From: JBHICC01 sp046759385
GTDB lineage: Bacteria > Pseudomonadota > Gammaproteobacteria > Acidiferrobacterales > SPGG2
Assembly (NCBI GenBank): GCA_046759385.1
Contig: JBHICC010000002.1
Coordinates: 45,918 to 109,917 of the forward strand
Direction: 5' to 3'
DNA length: 64,000 nucleotides
This document shows, in pieces, positions 8,113-17,079 of this stretch. The notes under the pieces are model-generated. The model saw only the letters and a program-made list of their open reading frames with translations, had not been told where the DNA came from and ran no database searches. The position numbers and the translations under genes are program-made. The number at the start of each line of letters is the position of its first letter. Within the stretch, counting starts at the first letter, position 1.

Positions 8113-8840
8113 TTGTGTCCGACCCGATGTTTTAATTCCCCGGGCTCTCAGAAGCGGTGGATACGGCGACACTGGACCCGCAGGAAGCTGGCCACGCCGC
8201 CAGCGCGCGGCGGCTCGACATCGGCGACCGTATCTGCCTATTCGATGGTCAGGGAACTCTGGGGCATGCTACGGTCAGCGCAGTCAATCGGCGGGCAAGG
8301 ATCCTAGAGGCAAGGGTCGAACAACGTTTGCATGTTCCCGCACCGCGGCCAAGGATAGAGCTCGCTTGTGCCTTGCCCAAGGGTGATCGGCAGGCGGTGC
8401 TTCTGGATATAGCGACACAGCTGGGGATGATTGTTTTTACACCACTTGAGTGCGAGCGCAGCGCAGTGAAACGGACGGCAGCCGTGAATCGGCGTTGGCA
8501 GCGGATCTGTCTTGAGGCGTGCAAACAGAGTCGACGTGCCTACCTGCCGGCAGTCCGCAACCCTGGCCGTCCTGCGGAAGTCGTCGGCGAAGCGGCACGC
8601 GCAGGGCGCACGATCTGGGTTGCACATCCATCGGAAATGTCCCGGTCGCTGGACCATGGTGACGAGTCTGCCGATGCTTTGTTGGTGGTCGTGGGACCCG
8701 AGGGAGGATTTACCGACGAGGAGGTCTTGCAGATGCAACGCGCCGGGGCGCACATTATCTCGCTGGGCTCGGCGATGTTCAGGGTCGAGACGGCCGCCAT
8801 CGCGTTGCTGGCTTTCGTTGCACTTCGCCCTGGCCATTAG
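8113..8840 (+). CDS. rsmE: 16S rRNA m3U1498 methyltransferase RsmE (N-terminus apparently frameshifted)
   Basis: RsmE is a SPOUT-class methyltransferase that modifies U1498 of 16S rRNA. The open frame from a GTG at 8157 covers most of the protein: DIGDRICLFDG of the PUA-like domain, ALPKGDRQAVLLDIATQLG, ERSAVKR, ACKQSRR, VVVGPEGGFTDEE and LGSAMFRVETA. The first 15 or so family residues (TRCFNSPG) are found in a different frame at about 8122-8145, where one extra base near the CCCCGGG run at 8138-8144 would rejoin the frames. Starting at 8157 gives 227 residues, slightly short for RsmE. It is the second adjacent rRNA methyltransferase gene with an apparent indel. Confidence 0.85.
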
Positions 8841-9033
8841 CAGAGCCCTATTCGAGCAAAGCCAAATGCAAACGCCCAGTGCCATGCCGGTTCCGAAGTC
8901 GCTTTGGGCGATGGTAGCGTAGGGCCGATGACGCATGAGCAAACAGGTATTATTATGGTAGGGCTTCTCGCCGAGCTGCGGACGGATTAGGCACGCGCAG
9001 CCCCTTGCGCATACGGAGTGAGAGCTTAAGGCC

Positions 9034-9363
9034 ATGTCTTGGGACACTGAACCGGTCGTAGGACAGTGGTACCGCCAATTGGATAAAGGCTATGAGTTTA
9101 AGGTCGTGGCGGTCGACGAAGACGAAGGGATCGTGCATATTCAGTACCTCGACGATGAGGTCGAGGAGCTTGATATCGACTCGTGGTACGAGTGGGATGT
9201 TGAAACGATCGCGCCGTACGATAAGATCAGTCGGTCAGGTGACACGTTAACGCCAGACGAAGTAGCTGGTGTGCCCAGCGAATCGCGTAGCGATTCGCAC
9301 GATGAAGACGTAGACGAAGAGGAAGACGACAACGATACACTCGACGGCTGGGAAGACCGCTAG
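9034..9363 (+). CDS. Small acidic protein, DUF6763-like
   Basis: Protein of 109 residues, no signal peptide. The N-terminal 65 residues (SWDTEPVVGQWYRQLDKGY, then YLDDEVEELDIDSWYEW) look like a compact SH3/Tudor-like beta fold and match small gammaproteobacterial proteins labelled DUF6763. The C-terminal 45 residues are a low-complexity acidic tail rich in Asp and Glu (EDVDEEEDDND). It stands alone, with a TATTAT -10-like box about 80 bases upstream near 8950. Function unknown; a nucleic-acid-mimic or RNA-binding role would be speculation. Confidence 0.7.
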   Translation: MSWDTEPVVGQWYRQLDKGYEFKVVAVDEDEGIVHIQYLDDEVEELDIDSWYEWDVETIAPYDKISRSGDTLTPDEVAGVPSESRSDSHDEDVDEEEDDNDTLDGWEDR

Positions 9364-9981
9364 AAATCTGTTGTCAATACGGAAAGCGCCTATACACGTT
9401 TCGGCCGACCGGGATCTTTACCCCTCTCATTCGCAACCCTCCGTAAGAGTTATCTCCAGTTTTACGCAGTCGACACCGCGCTCTGTTGAGGCGCGATATG
9501 CACGTTGCTTATTCGGAAGAGCACATTTGCGCACAAATGGATTAAACAACGATTCAACATTGGCCACAGTGTTGAATTGCGTACCGTCTACTGCACGATT
9601 TCACATGCGCATCGAAAATAGGACGAACCGTTTGCATATCGTGTCCAGGCGCGAAGCGTTTCTATCTAGCGTAAACACACGCGAAAGACGGAGTGCAGTG
9701 CAGAAAAAACGGCTGCAAGTAGCACATTCGAGCACCCAAAACAAGTTAGCGTTCCCAGATACAGTGACTAGAATTACATTAAATGGCATGGGTTCAGTGA
9801 CTTATAGGAGTCAGGTGATCGTGAGCTATGCGCTGATGCGTTCACGACGACGATGTCATATTTCAGGTCAGATGTCCTTCGTCATGTGTGGGGTTGAGCG
9901 ATGTTGAATGTTGTATTCGTGCGTTTTTGCACGTACGCGTTGCGACTTGCGACTGCCGATTTTGGTAAGTACTTGCGCGAA

Positions 9982-9999
9982 ACGCCAATACGTTGGCGT
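9982..9999. promoter_or_regulatory. Perfect palindrome, candidate activator (UAS) site
   Basis: ACGCCAATACGTTGGCGT: 7-base arms around TACG, centred about 100 bases before the transcription start predicted from the sigma-54 element at 10065. The position and dyad symmetry suit an enhancer-binding protein such as NtrC, though the arms are not a canonical NtrC box. In RNA it would form a UACG tetraloop hairpin. Confidence 0.4.
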
Positions 10000-10064
10000 G
10001 TGCGTAAATCGCTTGATTCGTGCAGGGAATGGAGCAAATAGCTGGGATCCCACACTAACTCTAC

Positions 10065-10080
10065 TGGCACAATATATGCA
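10065..10080 (+). promoter_or_regulatory. Candidate sigma-54 (-24/-12) promoter of prkA
   Basis: TGGCACAATATATGCA has the -24 GG and -12 GC exactly 12 bases apart. It differs from TGGCAC-N5-TTGC by one base (ATGC). It lies 87 bases before the prkA ATG. Confidence 0.55.
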
Positions 10081-10166
10081 GCAAAAGGAACTATATGTGA
10101 CTGTCGAAGTCTTCCATTTTAGGTAGTCACATAGCTAACACGGTCGGCAACCGGGGAGTGGCAGCT

Positions 10167-12101
10167 ATGATGCTAGAGGAAAAGAGAAGGTTTGCTGAGC
10201 TTATCGAGAAAGACCGTGCACAACATGGAAGCCATACGTGGCACGGAACTTTTCTCGATTACCTTGAGAAGGTCAAGGAAGACTCATCAATGCCCAGGCT
10301 TTCGCACTCACGCCTTTATGATGTTGTTATCAAAGAGGGCGTCGAGGACAGCAGCGAATCCGGTGATCCGAAGCTCGCCCGCCTTTTTGGCGATGAACCC
10401 GTTAAGGTTTACAACTTCTTCAAGGATGAGTTCTTCGGTATTGAACGAACCGTCGCCCACATCGTTCGTTATTTCCACTCTGCGGCCTTGCATGGCGAGG
10501 AAAGTCGCCAGGTTCTGTATCTCATGGGACCGGTCGGTGCCGGGAAGAGCTCTCTCATCGACAAGGTGCAGCGGGGGCTTGAGCAAAGCCCGCCTGTGTA
10601 CGCGATCGAAGGTTGCCCGATGGCCGAAGAGCCGTTGCATTTAATCCCGCAGCACCTACGTAAAGAGTTTGAAAAGATGATTGATGTGCACATCGAGGGC
10701 GAGCTTTGCCCGGTGTGCCGCTATCGTCTTAAGGAAGAGTTCAAAGGTCGTTACGAGGATGTGCCGATTGTGCGGGTGCCGTTTTCGCGCCACGAGCGTA
10801 GTGGCATCGGCGTGGTGCCTCCCGTGGATCCAAACAATCAAGATACCTCGGTGCTCATCGGGTCCGAGGACATATCGAAGCTCGACACATACTCAGAGGG
10901 CGATCCACGTGTGCTTGACCTCAACGGCGCCTTCAATGTCGGCAACCGCGGCGTGGTTGAGTTTATCGAGGTGTTCAAGAACGAGGCCGAGTACCTGCAC
11001 ACGATGATCACGGCCACGCAGGAGAAGTTCATTCCAGCGCCAGGCCGTCACGGTACTGTGTACGTTGACACGGTGATTGTCGCGCATTCAAACGAGGCAG
11101 AGTGGCAAAAGTTCAGGGGCGACAATACGAACGAAGCGATTCTAGACCGCATTGTCGTCATAAAGGTGCCCTACAACCTGCGGCTCTCGGAAGAGATCAA
11201 GATATATCAGAAGATGCTGCGCCAGTCCGACTTCCGTGCGCACATCGCACCGCATACGCTCGGGGTCGTGAGCATGTTCGCGATCCTCACCCGCCTTGAG
11301 CCGACCGCCAAGTGTGACTTGATGACCAAGTTGCGGTTGTACGATGGTGAAGAGGTGGTCGAGAAAGGCAAGACCCTTAAGATCAACGTGCGCGAGCTTC
11401 AGGAGGAGGCGCGCCGCGAGGGTATGTTCGGCATTTCCACTCGCTTTATTATGAAGGCGTTGGATAACGCGCTGGCCGACAGTCCCGAGGGAATTAATCC
11501 AATCAACGTACGCGAGGCGTTGATTAACATGGTGAAGGCGGCAGACCTGCCGGATGATACCCGCAAACACTATCTGGAATTCTTGCAGGATACCTTGCAT
11601 AAGGTCTATTTGGAGCTATTGGAGAAGGAGATCACGAAAGCCTTTGTGTACTCGTTCGAGGAGCAGGCAGACGCGCTTTTCCAGAACTACCTGGACCACG
11701 CCGAGGCGTACGTCAACAAGACCAAGGTGAAAGATCGCAATACCGGCGAGGAGCTGCAGTCAGACGAGGGGTTCCTTAAGTCGGTTGAAGAGCAGATCGC
11801 CATCATCGGTTCGGCAGCGGACGGCTTTCGCCAAGAAGTCATGGCCTATCTATGGGCGGCCACACGACGCGGCAAGAAGGTAAGTTATCAGTCCTACGAG
11901 CCGCTGAAGGAGGCCATTGAGAAGAAGCTAATGAGCTCGGTTCGCGACATGAGCCGCATTATCACCAAAGCGCGAACACGCGACGAAGAGCAGGCGAAGA
12001 AGTACGATGATCTGCTGGCGGCGCTTATTGAGCGCGGATACAACGAGCACGCGGCAGAAGTCATACTGAAGTATGCAGCCAACAACCTCTGGAAGGACTA
12101 A
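10167..12101 (+). CDS. prkA: PrkA/YeaG-family serine protein kinase
   Basis: Cytoplasmic AAA-type protein kinase of 644 residues, the same length as E. coli YeaG. The PrkA AAA domain carries Walker A GPVGAGKSS at 121-129. A zinc-like pair CPVCRYR and the DTVIVAHSNEAEW segment precede the C-terminal PrkA kinase domain (from about residue 390; EGMFGISTRFI, then NKTKVKDRNTGEE). ATG 10167 has GGGGAG eight bases upstream; a GTG at 10158 would overlap that site. It is first in a conserved prkA-yeaH-spoVR operon linked in enterobacteria to nitrogen starvation and stationary-phase stress. The sigma-54-like promoter upstream agrees with that regulation. Confidence 0.95.
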   Translation: MMLEEKRRFAELIEKDRAQHGSHTWHGTFLDYLEKVKEDSSMPRLSHSRLYDVVIKEGVEDSSESGDPKLARLFGDEPVKVYNFFKDEFFGIERTVAHIVRYFHSAALHGEESRQVLYLMGPVGAGKSSLIDKVQRGLEQSPPVYAIEGCPMAEEPLHLIPQHLRKEFEKMIDVHIEGELCPVCRYRLKEEFKGRYEDVPIVRVPFSRHERSGIGVVPPVDPNNQDTSVLIGSEDISKLDTYSEGDPRVLDLNGAFNVGNRGVVEFIEVFKNEAEYLHTMITATQEKFIPAPGRHGTVYVDTVIVAHSNEAEWQKFRGDNTNEAILDRIVVIKVPYNLRLSEEIKIYQKMLRQSDFRAHIAPHTLGVVSMFAILTRLEPTAKCDLMTKLRLYDGEEVVEKGKTLKINVRELQEEARREGMFGISTRFIMKALDNALADSPEGINPINVREALINMVKAADLPDDTRKHYLEFLQDTLHKVYLELLEKEITKAFVYSFEEQADALFQNYLDHAEAYVNKTKVKDRNTGEELQSDEGFLKSVEEQIAIIGSAADGFRQEVMAYLWAATRRGKKVSYQSYEPLKEAIEKKLMSSVRDMSRIITKARTRDEEQAKKYDDLLAALIERGYNEHAAEVILKYAANNLWKD

Positions 12102-12198
12102 CCGGCTCTAATCCGCCGCAAACAGGCGCGTCAGTGGTAGGCGTACGCGCCCGGTTCGGGATATGCACGGTCAGCGACTCAACGGATAGCGCACCAGC

Positions 12199-13389
12199 AT
12201 GACCACCGTTTTCCGCCCCTACTCCCACTCCGACGCGCTGCGCTCCGACCGCAGCGCCGGTGATCGTTTGCGACACCGGCAGAAAGTCCGACAAGCCATA
12301 CGCGAGAACATTGCTGACATCGTTGCCGAGGAATCGATCATCGGGCAAGGACGCGACAAGATCATCAAAGTCCCCATCCGCGGCGTCAAAGAATACCGTT
12401 TCGTTTTCGGCGATAACACGCCCGGTGTCGGCACCGGTGATGGCGACTCGCAACCGGGCCAGGTGATTGGCAAGGCCGAGGGGCATGGGCAAGGCGCCGG
12501 TCGCGGCGGCGACCAGCCCGGCGTCGACTACTATGAGACCGACGTCACGCTCGAGGAGCTGGTCGAGATCATGTTCGAGGATCTTCAGCTCCCGGAGATG
12601 GAACGGAAAAAACTGCGCGAAGTATTGGCAGAGCGTTCAAGCAAACGCAAGGGATATCGTCGTGTCGGCGTACGCGTGCACATGGACAAGCGGCGCACAG
12701 CAATAGCGCGGGTGCGCCGGCGTGTCGCCAGTGGTCGGCACGCGGCCGTTGTCGAAATCGCCCCCGAGCCCGAGTCCGAGCGTTTTCCGTTTCACCGAGA
12801 TGACATCCGGTTTCGTCGACTGCGCCAGGAATCAAAGCCGCAGTCCAATGCGGTCGTGCTCTGCATTATGGATACGTCCGGCTCGATGGATACGATCAAG
12901 AAATACCTGGCGCGCAGCTTTTTCTTTGTGCTCTTTCAGTTCGTCCGTGCGCGCTACACGAACGTTGAGGTCGTTTTCATCGCGCACCACACGCGTGCGC
13001 GCGAGGTAACGGAGGAGGAGTTCTTTCACAAGGGAGAGTCCGGCGGGACCTATATCTCTTCGGGTTACGTGAAGGCACTAGAGATCGTGCAGGCACGGTA
13101 CCACCCGTCCTTATGGAACATCTACGCGTTTCACTGCTCGGACGGCGATAATTTCCCGAACGATAACGCTGCTGCGCTGCGGGCGGCGCGAGGGCTTTGT
13201 GAGGTCGCGAACCTTTTCGGTTATGGCGAGATCAAGCCATTGAATTCCAGCCACTACGAGGATTCAATGCTGCAGCTCTTCAAGTCGTTAAAGGTGCCGA
13301 ATTTTCATTCCATATTGATCGAGCGCAAGGAAGACATATGGCCGAGCTTTAAGGCGTTTCTGTCGCGTGAGCGGGAGGAGCAAACTTAG
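12199..13389 (+). CDS. yeaH: YeaH/YhbH-family protein (VWA-like)
   Basis: Cytoplasmic DUF444/YeaH protein of 396 residues, the usual partner of PrkA. Its N-terminus is charged with a glycine-rich linker (GVGTGDGDSQPG...). The C-terminal half has a von Willebrand A-like fold with a MIDAS-type DTSGSM motif (near residue 224) and the FIAHHTRAREVTEEEFF segment. It follows prkA by 97 bases and precedes spoVR by 33 bases. Its biochemical role is unknown; genetic work elsewhere links YeaG and YeaH to survival under nutrient stress. Confidence 0.93.
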   Translation: MTTVFRPYSHSDALRSDRSAGDRLRHRQKVRQAIRENIADIVAEESIIGQGRDKIIKVPIRGVKEYRFVFGDNTPGVGTGDGDSQPGQVIGKAEGHGQGAGRGGDQPGVDYYETDVTLEELVEIMFEDLQLPEMERKKLREVLAERSSKRKGYRRVGVRVHMDKRRTAIARVRRRVASGRHAAVVEIAPEPESERFPFHRDDIRFRRLRQESKPQSNAVVLCIMDTSGSMDTIKKYLARSFFFVLFQFVRARYTNVEVVFIAHHTRAREVTEEEFFHKGESGGTYISSGYVKALEIVQARYHPSLWNIYAFHCSDGDNFPNDNAAALRAARGLCEVANLFGYGEIKPLNSSHYEDSMLQLFKSLKVPNFHSILIERKEDIWPSFKAFLSREREEQT

Positions 13390-13422
13390 CCCTTCTGAAC
13401 GCGCGCATAGGAGATAAGACTC

Positions 13423-14883
13423 TTGAGTCGGCCTTGGAACGTAAAAGATCTCGAATACTGGGACGCGAAGATCCTTGAGAAGGTCCAGGAGTTCAACCTG
13501 TCCTGTTTCCCGCAGGAGTTTGAAATCTGCGATCACGAGCAGATGCTTGGTTACATGGCCTACTCCGGCATGCCCTCGCACTATCCACATTGGTCGTACG
13601 GCAAGAGCTACGAAAAGCTAAAGACACTCTATGATTACGGCGTCAGCGGGTTGCCTTATGAGATGGTGATCAACGCAAGCCCGTCGCTGGCGTACCTGAT
13701 GGGTGGCAACTCGTTGTGTTTGCAGGTTCTCACCATCGCGCACGTCTATGGTCACAACGACTTTTTCCGAAACAACTTCACGTTCCGCGACACCCGCCCG
13801 GAGCTGACGATAAACAACTTTAAGGTTCGCGCCGATCGGGTGCGCGCGTATGCGGAGGACCCGTCGGTCGGCTCCCTCAAAGTGGAAGAGTGCTTGGACG
13901 CTGCGCACGCACTTTCGATGCAATGCCGTCGCAACGTTGCTATCCGCAAGCTTTCACGCGAAGAGCAAGAGCGACAGGCACTCGATGCGGCTAAGCCGCC
14001 GCCCGATCCGTTTCATACGATTCATAAGGCGCCGGAATACGAGGAGCCCGATCTGACCAAGGTACCACTGGAGCCGGAGGACGATATTCTGCTTTTTATC
14101 CGCGACCACAATCCGTATCTCGCCGAGTGGCAAAAGGATCTTCTTACGATCGCCCATGACGAGGCGCAGTATTTCATTCCCCAGATCGAGACCAAGATCA
14201 TGAATGAGGGGTGGGCGAGCTACTGGCATCACAAGATAATGAACAGTCTCGACCTGCCGGAAGATCTGCATATGGAGTTCTTGGTGCACCACAATCAGGT
14301 GGTACGCCCGCATCTTGGCAACGTTAATCCTTATTACCTGGGTTTCAAGCTATGGCACGACATCCGTCGTCGTTATGATGATCCGACGCCAGAAGAGATC
14401 GAAAAGTACGGTCAACCTGAGAAAAGCGGTACCGAGAAGATCTTTGAGGTGCGCGAAGTCGACCGCGACGTATCGTTCCTGCGTCGCTTCCTCAGCGAGG
14501 AGTTGATGCGGGAGATGGATATGTTTCAGCATGAGCGCCGTGGCGACGAGATCGTGATCAGTCATGTGTCCGATGAACAAAGCTGGCAAAAGGTCAAGGA
14601 CACCTTGCTAAGAAACGTCGGAATGGGGTCCATGCCAGTCATCCGCATCCTCGACGCGGACTATGAACACAACCGCGTTTTGTACTTGGCGCATGATCAC
14701 GACAGTCGCGACCTACAGCTCGAGTACGCGGAGAAGACCCTTGCATACCTGTATCAGCTGTGGGGTCGGGACGTTTTGCTAGACACCAGTATCCAGGGTA
14801 CCGGCTACCTCTTTTCCTACGGGAAAGACGGGTTCAACCAGAAGCGCACCGGCCGCAGGGCCGAGTCTACGGCCACCAGCTGA
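13423..14883 (+). CDS. SpoVR/YcgB-family protein
   Basis: SpoVR-like cytoplasmic protein of 486 residues (family about 500). Recognisable segments are FPQEFEICDHEQMLGYMAYS, MPSHYPHWSYGKSYE, AHVYGHNDFFRNN, TKIMNEGWASYWHH and KLWHDIRRR. The start is TTG at 13423 with TAGGAG about ten bases upstream. No molecular activity is established. It co-occurs with PrkA and YeaH across bacteria, and its operon position here supports one functional unit. The His/Glu-rich motifs (NEGWASYWHH, AHVYGH) could bind metal, which is inference. Confidence 0.93.
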   Translation: MSRPWNVKDLEYWDAKILEKVQEFNLSCFPQEFEICDHEQMLGYMAYSGMPSHYPHWSYGKSYEKLKTLYDYGVSGLPYEMVINASPSLAYLMGGNSLCLQVLTIAHVYGHNDFFRNNFTFRDTRPELTINNFKVRADRVRAYAEDPSVGSLKVEECLDAAHALSMQCRRNVAIRKLSREEQERQALDAAKPPPDPFHTIHKAPEYEEPDLTKVPLEPEDDILLFIRDHNPYLAEWQKDLLTIAHDEAQYFIPQIETKIMNEGWASYWHHKIMNSLDLPEDLHMEFLVHHNQVVRPHLGNVNPYYLGFKLWHDIRRRYDDPTPEEIEKYGQPEKSGTEKIFEVREVDRDVSFLRRFLSEELMREMDMFQHERRGDEIVISHVSDEQSWQKVKDTLLRNVGMGSMPVIRILDADYEHNRVLYLAHDHDSRDLQLEYAEKTLAYLYQLWGRDVLLDTSIQGTGYLFSYGKDGFNQKRTGRRAESTATS

Positions 14884-14958
14884 AGCCCTTTCCTGCCATC
14901 GAATAGCGGCGCCCATGCCGCCTGCACGCTATGGCATGTGTGCTGCCTTACGAGCCGC

Positions 14959-14986
14959 TTGCGTCTTGCGGCCCGATTCCTAATAC
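14959..14986 (+). promoter_or_regulatory. Candidate sigma-70 promoter of the EF-G-like gene
   Basis: TTGCGT, 16-base spacer, TAATAC; ends 48 bases before the start codon. A weaker sigma-54-like match (TGGCAT-N5-CTGC, GG-GC spacing 12) lies at 14932-14946. Confidence 0.35.
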
Positions 14987-15033
14987 TTTGGTCCCTTGCA
15001 CTTAGGACTAGGAGGACAGTGGGGAGCTAAGCG

Positions 15034-17079
15034 ATGTCCAGCTACGATACTGAAAACATTAGAAATATAGCCCTAGTTGGTCACGCCCTGGCGGGCAAGA
15101 CGACACTCACAGAGGCGCTATTGCATGGTGCCGGCGCTATCAATACGCCGGGGTCGGTGGAGAAAGGCAGCACGGTCACCGACTTCGAGCCGGAGGAGAA
15201 GGAGTACCAACACTCGCTCAATGCGGCGGTCGTGAGCCTCGATCACAGTGGTACCCACGTCAATCTGATCGATACGCCAGGCTTTCCCGACTTTATGGGT
15301 CAGGCCCTCAGCGCGCTGCCGGCGGTTGAAACTATGGCGTTGGTTATCAATGCGCAAGCCGGTATCGAGATGGTGACACAGCGCATGATGGAGCGGGCCA
15401 CCGAGCGCGATCTTTGTCGCATGATCGTCATCAACAAAATCGATGCGCATGACATCGATCTCCCAGCCTTGTTGTCGAGAATCCAGGAAAGTTTCGGCAA
15501 AGAATGCCTCCCTATTAACTTGCCGAGCGGGAGCGGTGAGTCTGTTGTCGATTGTTTCTTCAACCCGGGCGGCGGCAGCGCGGATTTCTCCTCTATCGAG
15601 GAGGCCCACACGCGGATTGTGGATCAGGTGGTAGAGGTTGACGAAGACCTGATGACTGTATACCTGGACCAGGGTGAGGTAAGCCCGGATCAATTGCATG
15701 ACCCGTTCGAGAAAGCGTTACGCGAGGGACATTTGATTCCAGTGTGCTTTATCTCGGCACGTACCGGAGCTGGCGTTAAGGAGTTGCTAGAGATCTTCGC
15801 CAAGCTCATGCCAAACCCCAAGGAAGGCAACCCACCGCCGTTTATCAAAGGTGAAGGCGCGGATGCGGAACCCGTCGCTGCGGAGCCGGATCCGAGCAGG
15901 CATGTGTTGGCGCACGTGTTCAAGGTCGCTGTGGATCCGTTTGTCGGCAAGCTCGGGGTGTTTCGGATTCACCAGGGCACGGTAACGAAGGATACGCAGC
16001 TTTATATCAATGATTCCCGCAAGCCTTTCAAGGTCGGGCATCTTTTCAAGCTACAGGGTAAAGAACACACAGAGACCGACCTTGGCGTACCGGGCGATAT
16101 CTGTGCCGTCGCCAAGGTCGAGGACATCCGTTTCGATGCGGTTCTGCACGACTCGCACGACGAGGATCAATACCACCTGCGGCCGATGGATTTACCCAAG
16201 CCGATGGTCGGGCTCGCCATCGAACCAACAAAACGCGGAGATGAGCAAAAAATCTCGAGCGCTTTGCAAAAGCTAGCCGCCGGGGATCCAACTTTGGTCA
16301 TAGAGCACAACGCGGCGATGAATGAGACTGTAATTCGCGGTCTCGGCGATCTGCATCTGCGTGTGATACTCGAGAAGATGAAGGACCGATACAACGCGGA
16401 GGTGAAAACCCGCCCGCCGAAGATTCCGTATCGCGAGACCATCAGTGCGAACGCGGAGGGGCACCACCGCCACAAGAAGCAAACAGGGGGCGCCGGTCAG
16501 TTCGGCGAGGTATTCTTGCGCGTCGAGCCGTTGCCGCGCGGAAGCGGCTTCGAATTCGTCGATAAAGTCGTCGGTGGCGTGATCCCCAATCAGTTCATTC
16601 CGGCAGTCGAGAAGGGTGTCCGTCAGGTGATGGAATCCGGGGCGATCGTGGGCTACCCCATGCAAGATATCAGGGTCACCGTTTGCGACGGCAAACATCA
16701 CTCAGTTGACTCGAAGGAAGTCGCCTTCGTGGCGGCGGGTAAGAAGGCTTTCCTCGACGCCATACAGAAGGCCAAGCCGCTCGCACTCGAGCCCATCGTT
16801 AACATCGAGGTGATCGCGCCGGATGCTAACATGGGCGATATCACCGGTGACCTGTCGGGTAAGCGAGGCCGAATCAATAACACCGAAACGCTGCCGGGCA
16901 ATATGGTCTCTATCACGGGAACAGTCCCCCTGAGCGAGCTAAACAATTACCAGTCGAAGCTCAAATCTGTCACCGGTGGCCAAGGCTCGTACGCGATCGA
17001 ATTCAGCCATTACGAACCGGTGCCCCCCAACGTGCAGCAGCAGCTCGTCGCCGAGTACAAGCCGGGTAAGGAAGAGTAA
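15034..17079 (+). CDS. EF-G-like translational GTPase (EF-G2 type)
   Basis: GTPase of 681 residues with the five-domain EF-G layout. The G domain shows G1 GHALAGKTTLTE, G3 DTPGFPDF, G4 NKID and G5 SART. Domain II starts around residue 285, and domains III-V end in IEFSHYEPVPPNVQ. It belongs to the EF-G-like (EF-G2) lineage rather than housekeeping FusA: in FusA the residue after DTPG is the catalytic His, whereas here it is Phe, and no str operon genes are nearby. An AGGAGG site precedes the start. It follows spoVR by 150 bases with its own promoter-like element. The paralog's role is uncertain; slow or ribosome-stimulated GTPase and stress roles have been reported for some members. Confidence 0.92.
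   Translation: MSSYDTENIRNIALVGHALAGKTTLTEALLHGAGAINTPGSVEKGSTVTDFEPEEKEYQHSLNAAVVSLDHSGTHVNLIDTPGFPDFMGQALSALPAVETMALVINAQAGIEMVTQRMMERATERDLCRMIVINKIDAHDIDLPALLSRIQESFGKECLPINLPSGSGESVVDCFFNPGGGSADFSSIEEAHTRIVDQVVEVDEDLMTVYLDQGEVSPDQLHDPFEKALREGHLIPVCFISARTGAGVKELLEIFAKLMPNPKEGNPPPFIKGEGADAEPVAAEPDPSRHVLAHVFKVAVDPFVGKLGVFRIHQGTVTKDTQLYINDSRKPFKVGHLFKLQGKEHTETDLGVPGDICAVAKVEDIRFDAVLHDSHDEDQYHLRPMDLPKPMVGLAIEPTKRGDEQKISSALQKLAAGDPTLVIEHNAAMNETVIRGLGDLHLRVILEKMKDRYNAEVKTRPPKIPYRETISANAEGHHRHKKQTGGAGQFGEVFLRVEPLPRGSGFEFVDKVVGGVIPNQFIPAVEKGVRQVMESGAIVGYPMQDIRVTVCDGKHHSVDSKEVAFVAAGKKAFLDAIQKAKPLALEPIVNIEVIAPDANMGDITGDLSGKRGRINNTETLPGNMVSITGTVPLSELNNYQSKLKSVTGGQGSYAIEFSHYEPVPPNVQQQLVAEYKPGKEE

Larger units (their letters stand above)
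9364..10166. other. 800-base noncoding leader region of the prkA operon
   Basis: No convincing gene. An open frame at 9371-9907 has basic, low-complexity, non-family-like composition and no ribosome site. The region is less GC-rich than its surroundings. It contains a short tandem TTGCGACTTGCGACT at about 9949-9963, a perfect 18-base palindrome at 9982-9999 and a sigma-54-like promoter at 10065-10080. It may act as a long regulatory region for prkA. Confidence 0.55.

Noticed and set aside
8304..9047. Minus-strand frame of 247 codons
   Set aside because: It is mostly the antisense shadow of rsmE, with no family-like motifs.
9371..9907. Open frame of 178 codons on the plus strand
   Set aside because: No ribosome site, Ser/Arg-rich random-looking composition, no family resemblance, and it lies in the regulatory leader of prkA.
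14932..14946. Second sigma-54 site before the EF-G-like gene
   Set aside because: TGGCAT-N5-CTGC matches only partly, and a sigma-70-like element lies between it and the gene.
15034..17079. Housekeeping elongation factor G (fusA)
   Set aside because: Phe replaces the catalytic His after DTPG and no rpsL/rpsG/tuf genes are nearby; it fits the EF-G-like paralog group.
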